A stretch of 54,420 bases of DNA from a virus: the IMG/VR virus record IMGVR_UViG_3300025671_000008, positions 1 to 54,420 of that record; one strand, 5' to 3'. Each line of letters starts with the position of its first letter. Position 1 is the first letter of the stretch. A model generated the notes under the pieces. The model saw nothing but the letters and a program-made list of their open reading frames with translations. It searched no databases and had not been told where the DNA came from. The position numbers were made by a program, and so were the translations under genes. Positions 31,979 through 38,953 of this stretch are shown here, piece after piece.

Positions 31979-32172
31979 CGAGGAAATCAATCAGAGTTGA
32001 CCATACTCCTGAACAACCCATCGTTTACCTGGTGACATCAAACAGGGTCACATCTGAATGTATCGCCGAGGTGTATACCTACAAGCACGCAGCACTTGAA
32101 CGTGCAGGTGAGATGGTCGGATGGGTAGTCCACACCATTGACCTGGAGGATGACTTATGCCCGAGTACCTAG
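31975..32172 (+). CDS. Small protein, unknown
   Basis: A 65-residue protein (MTRKSIRVDHTPEQPIVYLV) with a mixed alpha/beta look, ATGA-coupled at the start and overlapping the next gene by 16 bases. No family recognised. Confidence 0.5.
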   Translation: MTRKSIRVDHTPEQPIVYLVTSNRVTSECIAEVYTYKHAALERAGEMVGWVVHTIDLEDDLCPST

Positions 32173-32384
32173 TGACACTGTGGTATACCGAGATTCTCGA
32201 CGGCAAAGCCTACACTCGAGTCAAAGCTTCAAACCGAGATGAAGCACGAGCCAAGTTCTTCAAAGAGATCAATGAAGGCAATGAAGACAAGATGGAATGG
32301 GAGTACAAAGTTAAAGGTAGTGATGACTTGATCTACAACTACGACGAAGTGGATGTGACAGAGATCAAAGTGGAGGACGATTAA
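32157..32384 (+). CDS. Small acidic protein, unknown
   Basis: A 75-residue protein starting MPEYLVTLWYTEILDGKAYT, with helix DEARAKFFKEINEGNEDKME and an acidic end. Its stop overlaps the next ATG (TAATG). The pattern resembles small phage ferredoxin-fold proteins, but that is a guess. Confidence 0.55.
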   Translation: MPEYLVTLWYTEILDGKAYTRVKASNRDEARAKFFKEINEGNEDKMEWEYKVKGSDDLIYNYDEVDVTEIKVEDD

Positions 32385-32737
32385 TGCCCCGATCAGGAAT
32401 CATCTTGTGTTCCTATCGACAAATGATGAAGGCGATTAAGGAAGAAGAGCAAAAGAAAGCAGCAGAAGAATGGATCTTGAAATGGGAGAACACAATCCCT
32501 GAAGAAGAACGAGTCTCAATCATGCAAGCTGCTCTTGATCACTTTAAAAAGGAACGTCAGACTGCTTACGCGGATGATGTCGCTCTTCACATTTACATCC
32601 AAGTAAATGGATGTAAGCCTAAGACTCCAATAGCTGATGGAGATACAAGCCAAGACGTTCCATCCTCTCCCGGCCAACCTCCATCCGACAGTAGTGATTG
32701 TCAATCCCAAGACGAGCATGACCCATCAACGCCCTGA
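32384..32737 (+). CDS. Small protein overlapping integrase 3' end
   Basis: A 117-residue reading. The first 78 residues (helical, EEEQKKAAEEWILKWENTIP) look genuine. From about 32619 it runs antisense to the end of the integrase and becomes Ser/Pro/Asp-rich. A convergent overlap of 118 bases of this kind would put the two genes in transcriptional conflict. The start is coupled by TAATG. Confidence 0.5.
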   Translation: MPRSGIILCSYRQMMKAIKEEEQKKAAEEWILKWENTIPEEERVSIMQAALDHFKKERQTAYADDVALHIYIQVNGCKPKTPIADGDTSQDVPSSPGQPPSDSSDCQSQDEHDPSTP

Positions 32738-33581
32738 CTGCTCCGTCATCCTGACCATCAAGCACTGACCTCACAGTTCTTCGCACCGCATACATGCCCA
32801 GGCATGGGACACCTGCCTTCTCACAGGTGTCACGCCAATGACGTTGCACTGTCCTCTTTGCTCCCCACTTAATCTCAAGACACCAACGGTGTTCCTCAGG
32901 TACCCAAGCAGCACGACTGATGCCTGTCTTGGATCTGTTCAATTGAAACACACCATCATGCCACTCCCCCCCACACATTTCAGTGACATCCTTCGGGCCG
33001 TATGCACAGAACCAGGCACACCTGACCAGCCCGTCCTCATCCGCACGGATGAGATCCTTCAACTCACGCACCATGTGGTAGCCACGCTTGTTCGCCCGTG
33101 ACTTACGCTTCTCCCTCATTGTGGGGGGGAGCATGACAGGCAAGTCTTCGACAATCTGAATGCCACGTACTTCAGCCCAGCGATATACAGATCTTGTCCA
33201 GATGACGAAGTTGTGTCTTCTCCACACCCCATAACGTCGGTTGACGTACTCGTAGGCATGCCGGACTCCGCCCCCCCGTTCCGGGAGGGGCGTCGTCCTT
33301 CCATCTACGAATCTCTTCAGGGTGGAAGCAAGCCACTGGTAGTCTTTAAGTGTAGACTGGGCAAGACCTTCCGACTCCTTGTCTTTTAGCCAGGCATCAA
33401 GCACGAGAGTCAACGGCCTGCGAAACTCTTGCTTGCTCTGCTCAAGTCTCGACATCCAGTACTGGAGGTGAGCTTGTTCTTCATCTGTTCCGAAGTACCT
33501 GTGCTTGCCTTCTACAAATCTGTACCACTGTCCGTTAGAATGCAGCTTAAGGTCCCTACTTGTCGTGAATCGATCGCCCAT
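32619..33581 (-). CDS. int: Tyrosine integrase
   Basis: A 320-residue recombinase, transcribed against its neighbours. The N-terminal arm-binding and SAM-like core-binding domains are followed by the catalytic domain at about 170-315. The active-site pattern is unusual: the Arg-I box reads CAYGPKDVTEM (Lys where Arg is normal), then KTG, then YAVRRTVRS (Tyr in place of the usual His), then LMGHARLGIDNHY with the nucleophile Tyr. The substitutions resemble integrases common in Planctomycetes. The adjacent tRNA-derived sequence is its attachment site. C7AC words at 32966 and 33121 (reversed). Confidence 0.85.
   Translation of the reverse strand: MGDRFTTSRDLKLHSNGQWYRFVEGKHRYFGTDEEQAHLQYWMSRLEQSKQEFRRPLTLVLDAWLKDKESEGLAQSTLKDYQWLASTLKRFVDGRTTPLPERGGGVRHAYEYVNRRYGVWRRHNFVIWTRSVYRWAEVRGIQIVEDLPVMLPPTMREKRKSRANKRGYHMVRELKDLIRADEDGLVRCAWFCAYGPKDVTEMCGGEWHDGVFQLNRSKTGISRAAWVPEEHRWCLEIKWGAKRTVQRHWRDTCEKAGVPCLGMYAVRRTVRSVLDGQDDGAVRALMGHARLGIDNHYCRMEVGRERMERLGLYLHQLLES
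33558..33568 (+). repeat. ACTTGTCGTGA repeat, left copy
   Basis: ACTTGTCGTGA lies inside the 5' end of the integrase gene. The same word recurs at 33710-33720, with a close variant at 33720-33730. Repeats flanking the tRNA-like core are the expected layout of integrase arm-binding sites. Confidence 0.45.
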
Positions 33582-33599
33582 GACACGTAACTCCTTACT

Positions 33600-33641
33600 G
33601 GACAGGTGGCCGAGCGGCTGAAGGCACCGGTTTGCTAAACG
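33600..33641 (+). other. attP core candidate: 5' half of a tRNA-Ser(GCU)
   Basis: GGACAGGTGGCCGAGCGGCT begins at 33600 and continues through the D-arm (GAAGGC) and anticodon loop (TTTGCTAAAC) of a serine tRNA. After the anticodon loop the bases no longer pair as the other half of the anticodon stem, and there is no variable arm, T-loop or 3' acceptor. It is therefore a partial tRNA copy, next to the integrase start. Most phages carry the 3' part; this one carries the 5' part. Very likely the attP crossover region. Confidence 0.7.
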
Positions 33642-33709
33642 CTTCTTCCACCTGTTGACCCCCCCACTGTATCCAAAAGGCCGCTCGAGTCAGGGCTAAA
33701 CATGCCGTG

Positions 33710-33730
33710 ACTTGTCGTGACTTGTCGATC
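33710..33730 (+). repeat. Tandem ACTTGTCG repeats, right arm
   Basis: Two copies overlap by one base (ACTTGTCGTGA at 33710-33720, ACTTGTCGATC at 33720-33730). They mirror the copy at 33558-33568 across the tRNA-like core and probably bind the integrase or its helper. Confidence 0.45.
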
Positions 33731-33754
33731 AGACCTTCCCGTTTTTACACGGGT

Positions 33755-33772
33755 GTGCTATACCATTAGCAC
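33755..33772 (+). promoter_or_regulatory. Palindromic promoter/operator
   Basis: GTGCTA-TACCAT-TAGCAC is a 6-bp inverted repeat that overlaps a TATACC -10-like hexamer (33759-33764). A small hairpin (CCCGTTTTTACACGGG) lies just upstream. It precedes the gene at 33810 and resembles the operator-promoter at 28883. Confidence 0.45.
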
Positions 33773-33809
33773 CCCACCACTCTTTACCTCACTTCAAAGG
33801 AGTTGCCCC

Positions 33810-34025
33810 ATGATGACAACCTCACGACCCGAAGTTGTTGAAGACATGCACCTTAGATACCTGGACACACTTCGTGATTCAGGTCAGACAAACATGCACG
33901 GAGCCGGCACTTATCTCAGTGAGGCATTCGATCTCGACCCAAGTATTTCTAGAAAAATTCTGAAGTACTGGATGGCCAGCTTCTCAGAAGCGGAATCACG
34001 AAAGAGGCGTGGCGAAGATGCCTGA
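33810..34025 (+). CDS. Small protein beside attP, unknown
   Basis: A 71-residue protein starting MMTTSRPEVVEDMHLRYLDT, with AAGGAG eight bases upstream. Helical, acidic at the start and basic at the end (SFSEAESRKRRGEDA). First gene to the right of the attachment site, so it may be expressed from a prophage; a regulator is possible. No DNA-binding motif is clear. Confidence 0.55.
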   Translation: MMTTSRPEVVEDMHLRYLDTLRDSGQTNMHGAGTYLSEAFDLDPSISRKILKYWMASFSEAESRKRRGEDA

Positions 34026-34212
34026 TACCCCCCCACCCTCTGATCTTCCTGCTCTTCCCAAACAAGGAGAAGAACGAACTGGTGAGCCTCGCATCAATCA
34101 GCGGGGCTACGACCTTTGCATGGATTGTTTCACAACTCTCCATCAAGACACGCACTTCACTCGAGGTGGCCTGAACTACTGCCTCCATTGTGCCGCATCC
34201 CTTCCTCACTGA
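34018..34212 (+). CDS. Small zinc-ribbon protein
   Basis: A 64-residue protein (MPDTPPPSDLPALPKQGEER). Two CxxC pairs, YDLCMDC and NYCLHCA, are spaced like a zinc ribbon. Pro-rich N-terminus contains the C7AC word at 34028. It overlaps the previous gene by eight bases. Confidence 0.55.
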   Translation: MPDTPPPSDLPALPKQGEERTGEPRINQRGYDLCMDCFTTLHQDTHFTRGGLNYCLHCAASLPH

Positions 34213-34297
34213 AACCCTTGTTCCAAATCCGTATGACTCCCGACACTCAATACAAACCACCACAAATACAGGTGGAGTCCACGGTCAAGAGAGTGTC

Positions 34298-34570
34298 ATG
34301 ATTTCCAAAGAATCCCAGAACAACTTCCAAGAGTTGGTTCGAGTTTGTTCTCACGGCGAGATGTGTGTTGTCGAATGCTCGGATTCCAAAGACCGTAAGT
34401 ACCAGGTGATCTGTGCAGTGGTGGATCTTCCTGAGTTTGACGAAGCCGTGTACGTCCCCTTTGGTTTCATGTTGACACCCAACATGTACAACTTGCTGGA
34501 CCGCATCAAACCACCCGAGTCCCTCAAGGGTGAATGGGCTTGGCCCGAAAGCACCTTCTATTCGTCATGA
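34298..34570 (+). CDS. Small acidic/aromatic protein
   Basis: A 90-residue protein starting MISKESQNNFQELVRVCSHG. A longer reading from 34190 is open but lacks support. Contains VDLPEFDEAVYVPFGFMLTP. Ends at an ATGA overlap with the uracil glycosylase gene. Function unknown. Confidence 0.5.
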   Translation: MISKESQNNFQELVRVCSHGEMCVVECSDSKDRKYQVICAVVDLPEFDEAVYVPFGFMLTPNMYNLLDRIKPPESLKGEWAWPESTFYSS

Positions 34571-35241
34571 ACCTGCCCCAATTTCCTTCGCATTCTTCAT
34601 GCACGTCTTGTGAGCTGCATCAAGAAGCCAATCATCCGGGGGTGCCGACTGCTCATTACGGGCAGTCGGTATTTCCTTCTCCAGACACACCGTTTCTCAT
34701 CGTCATCGGCATGAACCCTGGGTACCACGAAGACAGAACCAATGAATGCTTTGTCGGTCCCGCAGGAAAGATGCTGAAGAACGTGTACATGGAATCCCTT
34801 GGGATCCTCGACACGCATGTGGTGTACTTCACCAACGCAGTGCGATGCACCACGCCAGGCGACACCGGCCTCAAGAACAGTCACATCAAGAAGTGCTGGC
34901 CGCATACCCAGTCAGACATCAGAAACATCTCCGACTGGCACAATGTGGGGGGGAGCATCCTTTGCCTGGGAACACACGCAGCACAGGCTGCAACCAAACA
35001 CTTGATGGGTAAAGCTTTCTCCTTATCGAGAGCACTTGATAAGCAAGGCTTTCCTCTTCCGCCAATTTCCGACAACAAGTCACTTCAGTTTTTTGTGACA
35101 TATCACCCTGCGGCTGTGCTTCGAACGCAACGATTGAAGTATGCTGTCTCTGAACACCTTGACCTTATTGGACAGCATCTTCAGGGAGCCGTCGCATCGC
35201 CATCGCTTCCAATGATCATCCCACCAAGGAGTCCAAGGTGA
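34567..35241 (+). CDS. Uracil-DNA glycosylase (family 4-like)
   Basis: A 224-residue protein that removes uracil from DNA. The N-terminal SCTSCELHQEA has the first two Cys of a 4Fe-4S cluster; AVRCTTPGD and KKCWPHT give the others. The catalytic region is IGMNPGYHEDRTNECFVGPA, and the late HPAAVLR is the typical minor-groove loop. It sits directly before the DNA polymerase gene with ATGA coupling upstream and a GTGA overlap downstream. It would protect the genome from deamination or act in replication. The reversed C7AC word is at 34945. Confidence 0.85.
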   Translation: MNLPQFPSHSSCTSCELHQEANHPGVPTAHYGQSVFPSPDTPFLIVIGMNPGYHEDRTNECFVGPAGKMLKNVYMESLGILDTHVVYFTNAVRCTTPGDTGLKNSHIKKCWPHTQSDIRNISDWHNVGGSILCLGTHAAQAATKHLMGKAFSLSRALDKQGFPLPPISDNKSLQFFVTYHPAAVLRTQRLKYAVSEHLDLIGQHLQGAVASPSLPMIIPPRSPR

Positions 35242-35492
35242 AAACCTCTGTAGAAAGAACCATGTCAATTGAGATTGAGATCCCAGTTGACATACACCTA
35301 GACGTTCATCCCTCAGCAGTTGACATCCTCGATGTCGAGTTCACTCAAAAGAAAAGTGATGTGCTTCACTACCTTCAGGAACTCATAGAAGAGTTTGCCC
35401 AAGACGAGAGCTTCGATAGCAGGCAACTTCTCGATGAAGCTTATGAAGATGCACAGGCACAGAAAGCTGATGACTTCCGAAAGGACAACTGA
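35238..35492 (+). CDS. Small acidic protein before DNA polymerase
   Basis: An 84-residue reading starts with GTG overlapping the previous stop; an ATG at 35262 (MSIEIEIPVDIHLDVHPSAV) is an alternative. Acidic and helical at the C-terminus (LQELIEEFAQDESFDSRQLL). It may be a polymerase accessory, by position only. Confidence 0.5.
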   Translation: MKTSVERTMSIEIEIPVDIHLDVHPSAVDILDVEFTQKKSDVLHYLQELIEEFAQDESFDSRQLLDEAYEDAQAQKADDFRKDN

Positions 35493-35494
35493 AC

Positions 35495-37864
35495 GTGGAT
35501 GCTCCCATCATCTCGCTTGACATTGAAACCTACGGTGCCGCAAAGCATCGGCGAGATGGCCGGAAACTCCCTTCGCAGAAGTACTTTCATCCTCGCAAGT
35601 CCGAGTATTGGCAAGCAGTAGAAAAGAAAGATTTGATCCTGACCTGTGCCATCACTGTTGCCGAGTCAGACCCACGAGAGAACAAGACCTGGGACCGAGC
35701 ATCTATCCAAGCACTCAAGCCTGGTGAGACTTTCGTTCTCGAGATGGACAAGAGCATGCACCGAGAATGCCTGGCTCTTTGGCTGAAGCATGCTGACACG
35801 ATCATCGGATCGAACATCCAGTTCGACTTGCTCTTCCTCAGGGCCTACGACAACGCTTTCAAGTTCCTTCTGGACGGCAGGCACACGTACATCGATACGA
35901 CTGTGGTTGCTTACCTTTGGAATGAGTTGTCCTCTTCTCGCAGCTTGAAGAAACTTGGTCCTCTCCTGGGCCAGTTCACTTACGACGAGTCCCTTGCAGA
36001 AGGGAATCGATTTGCCAGCGTGTCAGATGACAAGCTCTCCAAGTACAACGCAGAAGACACACACAACACGCTGCTCGTGCTGGCCGAACTTGCACGTCGT
36101 ATGCCCACCAACACTGACAAGTTGTCAGAGTTCTGCATCAATCATTACAGCGGTGCGATTCACTCTGTCTTGTGCATGACCGAAGAGGGAATTCCTTTTT
36201 CCTCAATCGAACTCGAACAACTGCACGATGAACTAGAAGAAAAACTTGAAGTTGCTCGAGCGAAAGCAGAAGATTGCGGACTCATTCTTTCAGGCAAAGG
36301 TTCTGCCCAATCCAAGAATGAGTTCTTCAATGACGCAGTCACGCTGATCGAACGAGCTGGTCAGGAGAACATCCTCGATCTCCTGGACAAGACGCCTAAG
36401 ACACAGAAGATCTCACACTCTAAGAAAAACAGAGTGATTCTCAGCCAGTACCTCCCGGATTCACCGACGGGGAAAAGCCTTGTAAAGGACGGGCTTCACT
36501 GGTTTAGTCAGTTTCAAGACGCACAGAAACTGCTTTCTACATACGTGTTTCCGCTACTTCTTCACAAGCGGAATGATTCAACAAATCTCAAGTCGAGCAT
36601 AATTCCATGGCCAACACTGGATTCATCCCGAACACTGTTTGCTTCTGTCGACGACCAGAAGGAAGTCATTTCATTGAACAAGACGGAGACTCCATCAAGA
36701 TTGATGCCGGAGTCTTCTACGCTGTTCTCAAAGACATCGTCCCCAAAGACCTCGATCTCGATACCCTTCGTGCAATCCACGCCACTACAATCAAAGAAGT
36801 GCTGTATCGAGCAGGCGCTCAAGAACAATCAAAGCAGTACACCACTGAAGCTTCGGAAGAGATTCTCGATAAAGAGATCCCCCGCTGTTGCTGATGCTGC
36901 TGCCTACCCTTCATGGTTCATCACCCCAAGTCGGGTAAAGAATGATGAAGGTTCCGAGGGGGGGACTATTCAAGGTCGGATCACTTGTAAAGATCCATCT
37001 GCTCAGACCTTTCCCCCCCACATCAAAGAGTGCATGGCCTCCCGATTCGAGGGGGGTTCCATCGTAGGCATCGACTTGAGCCAGATTGAACTTAGGGTTT
37101 CAGCCCTGGTATCGGGCGAGCCCTCGATTCGCAACGCTTACATCAACGGAGAAGATCTGCACGCAACCCGTGCTCGATCACTGTGGCCTGACTACGACCA
37201 GGTACCCGAAGAGAAGAAGCGTCGAAGGCAGGTCGGGAAGATGATGAACTTTGCTGATCTCTTCCTGTCCTCAGCCAACACCATGCGAGAACAGGTGTAT
37301 GCCCAGAGCAATGGAGATATCGATCTGCCCATCGACGTGTTTAAGGAAGTAGTAAACACTCGGAATAAGATTCGACCGGTGCTTACAGCGTGGCAGAAAG
37401 AAATGATCTGGACCGCTAAAGCCCGACACCGAATTGAACTCCCGTTGACCGGTCAGTCTCGTTACTTCTCCGATATTGCCAAGGAGAGATCCGAGATTGT
37501 GAACTTCCCAATCCAAACGACTGCATCAAATCTGATGATGCAGATCCAGTTTCACTTACAGACAGAGCTAAACCGTCAGTTTCCGACGTACATTTCTGAA
37601 CGCCCCCGCTTGTTTCTTCAAGTATTCGATGCGGTGTACATTGACACACCACCCAAAATGGGGGGTATGATGAGGGACATCTTCAAGATCGCAATTGAAA
37701 AAGTGTGCAGCCCTTCCGGTTATTGGGGGCTCCTGACGAAGCACTACGATTCACCTCTAATTCCTCTTGAATTTGATGTTGAGGTTCTTGCGACAAGATC
37801 CCCCTCGGAGCCCCCCCATGAGCAATCAATACAAGCCAGATCCTGCCACGAAGGAGCGGCATAA
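35495..37864 (+). CDS. Family A DNA polymerase with 3'-5' exonuclease
   Basis: A 789-residue replicative polymerase. The exonuclease domain shows LDIETYG (8-14), SNIQFDLLFL (about 111-120) and YNAEDTHNTLL (about 185-195). The polymerase domain has motif A GIDLSQIELRVSAL (about 525-540), an O-helix RRRRQVGKMMNFADLF with Phe at the position equivalent to Klenow 762, and a motif C reading LQVFDAVYID where HDE is usual. Between residues about 355 and 470 lies an abnormal Ser/Thr/Pro/Lys-rich stretch that looks out of frame. It contains a second open frame (see 36607-36894). Confidence 0.92.
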   Translation: MDAPIISLDIETYGAAKHRRDGRKLPSQKYFHPRKSEYWQAVEKKDLILTCAITVAESDPRENKTWDRASIQALKPGETFVLEMDKSMHRECLALWLKHADTIIGSNIQFDLLFLRAYDNAFKFLLDGRHTYIDTTVVAYLWNELSSSRSLKKLGPLLGQFTYDESLAEGNRFASVSDDKLSKYNAEDTHNTLLVLAELARRMPTNTDKLSEFCINHYSGAIHSVLCMTEEGIPFSSIELEQLHDELEEKLEVARAKAEDCGLILSGKGSAQSKNEFFNDAVTLIERAGQENILDLLDKTPKTQKISHSKKNRVILSQYLPDSPTGKSLVKDGLHWFSQFQDAQKLLSTYVFPLLLHKRNDSTNLKSSIIPWPTLDSSRTLFASVDDQKEVISLNKTETPSRLMPESSTLFSKTSSPKTSISIPFVQSTPLQSKKCCIEQALKNNQSSTPLKLRKRFSIKRSPAVADAAAYPSWFITPSRVKNDEGSEGGTIQGRITCKDPSAQTFPPHIKECMASRFEGGSIVGIDLSQIELRVSALVSGEPSIRNAYINGEDLHATRARSLWPDYDQVPEEKKRRRQVGKMMNFADLFLSSANTMREQVYAQSNGDIDLPIDVFKEVVNTRNKIRPVLTAWQKEMIWTAKARHRIELPLTGQSRYFSDIAKERSEIVNFPIQTTASNLMMQIQFHLQTELNRQFPTYISERPRLFLQVFDAVYIDTPPKMGGMMRDIFKIAIEKVCSPSGYWGLLTKHYDSPLIPLEFDVEVLATRSPSEPPHEQSIQARSCHEGAA
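36607..36894 (+). CDS. Protein-like overlapping ORF inside the DNA polymerase gene
   Basis: A 95-residue ORF in the -1 frame relative to the polymerase (MANTGFIPNTVCFCRRPEGS, then FIEQDGDSIKIDAGVFYAVL, then DLDLDTLRAIHATTIKEVLY). Its composition is balanced and helix-compatible, while the polymerase frame over the same bases is Ser/Thr/Lys-rich and low in hydrophobics. In related polymerases the distance between the preceding motif (LLSTYV) and YPSWFI is much shorter, so these about 340 bp look inserted. There is no strong ribosome-binding site. It could be an overprinted gene or the remnant of an intervening sequence. Confidence 0.45.
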   Translation: MANTGFIPNTVCFCRRPEGSHFIEQDGDSIKIDAGVFYAVLKDIVPKDLDLDTLRAIHATTIKEVLYRAGAQEQSKQYTTEASEEILDKEIPRCC

Positions 37865-38168
37865 GAAAATTGTTTCTCTTCTTAAGCAAGGCTACTCTGT
37901 TCAAGAAGTCTGCAAGCAGGTAAAGATCACACCCAAGCGGGTGTATGCAGTTGCTGAGCGAGCCTCTGTCTCAACTAATCCAATGGTTCATCCTCAATCA
38001 GATGATGAGAACTCTATCTGCCGATTGAACCATGCTGGTTGGAGTCTCAAGAAGATCTCTAAATACATGGGCCGAGAGACTCAGGCCATCACACGGGTGC
38101 TGAATCGGATCAAGGAAGATCCGGTGATGAACAAGACCAAGGATAGGTACGGAGAGTTTGAAGCGTAG
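37818..38168 (+). CDS. HTH DNA-binding protein
   Basis: A 116-residue basic protein starting MSNQYKPDPATKERHKKIVS. Two helix-turn-helix candidates: VSLLKQGYSVQEVCKQVKIT and NHAGWSLKKISKYMGRETQA. A GGAG precedes a run of seven C and the ATG. Its end overlaps the TTG start of the next gene. Probably a regulator. Confidence 0.65.
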   Translation: MSNQYKPDPATKERHKKIVSLLKQGYSVQEVCKQVKITPKRVYAVAERASVSTNPMVHPQSDDENSICRLNHAGWSLKKISKYMGRETQAITRVLNRIKEDPVMNKTKDRYGEFEA

Positions 38169-38682
38169 CTGGGTAATCCTCCGGGACACACGGGAAAAGA
38201 AACCCCTAGCCTTTCCTGCCACGCTGCCTTGTCTCAACGATCAGCTCCCCCCCACATCTAAAGCCAGCCTTTCAGTACGCCTCGAGGTGGTGGATTCCAC
38301 TCTCACCACTGGGGACTACGTTCTGCAAGGGCACGAAGACCAGGTTCTCATTGAGAGAAAAGGTGGCCTTCGAGAGATTGCCGGCAACTGCCTCACCCGA
38401 GACGGTCGTCGGCGTTTCATTTCACAGATAGACAGGCTCAAGGCCCAGGCCAAGCACCCCTACCTGATGCTCGAGGGATCCCCTTTAGACCTCCAGAAAC
38501 CTGTTTCCAATGTGCCGAAACCGTTTCTTGCGTTGGATGCTATCCAAAGGATACTCCTGGAAAGAGGGGTACCTTTGCTGCTACTCCCCTCAACGACAGT
38601 CGCATCACGGCGTGCGATGGGGGAATGGGTGGCTCGACTCTTGATCAACGGAGCATTGACCCATGGCATGGATGACACATAA
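38158..38682 (+). CDS. ERCC4-type nuclease
   Basis: A 174-residue protein with the ERCC4/XPF nuclease pattern: ILRDTREKKPLAF, then LTTGDYVLQGHEDQVLIERK with the ERK catalytic motif, then GRRRFISQIDRLKAQ. Such nucleases cut branched DNA and act in recombination or repair. The only possible start is a TTG at 38158, overlapping the previous stop, with GGAG just upstream. The C7AC word at 38247 encodes Pro-Pro-Thr. Confidence 0.75.
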   Translation: MKRSWVILRDTREKKPLAFPATLPCLNDQLPPTSKASLSVRLEVVDSTLTTGDYVLQGHEDQVLIERKGGLREIAGNCLTRDGRRRFISQIDRLKAQAKHPYLMLEGSPLDLQKPVSNVPKPFLALDAIQRILLERGVPLLLLPSTTVASRRAMGEWVARLLINGALTHGMDDT

Positions 38683-38953
38683 AAGCGGCACTCTCGCAAA
38701 TGGAGAAACCTTTGTAGTAAACCTCGCGGGAGACTCTCAGTGGTTTTGTTTTGAAACCGATATCGCAGGAGTGCTTACTTCGAGCCTAGACAACGCAACT
38801 TACGGCACATTTCTAGATCATACTGGTGCCAACAAAGGTGTCTTGACTGCAAACGGAGACCCTAGAATTCTTCCCCAATATCCGTACATTAAATTCACTG
38901 CGGGGGGAACGGGTGTAATCACAGTATGTGAGTGGGTCCGAGATCCTGCCTGA
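38663..38953 (+). CDS. Small beta-rich protein, decoration-like
   Basis: A 96-residue protein starting MAWMTHKSGTLANGETFVVN, beta-rich with Gly/Thr/Asn loops (FTAGGTGVITVCEWV near the end). Similar small beta proteins decorate phage heads or tails, but this one sits in the replication arm. It overlaps its neighbours by 20 and one bases. Function unknown. Confidence 0.55.
   Translation: MAWMTHKSGTLANGETFVVNLAGDSQWFCFETDIAGVLTSSLDNATYGTFLDHTGANKGVLTANGDPRILPQYPYIKFTAGGTGVITVCEWVRDPA

Noticed and set aside
33600-33690. A complete tRNA-Ser gene
   Set aside because: The anticodon stem cannot pair, and there is no T-loop or 3' acceptor; only the 5' half is present.
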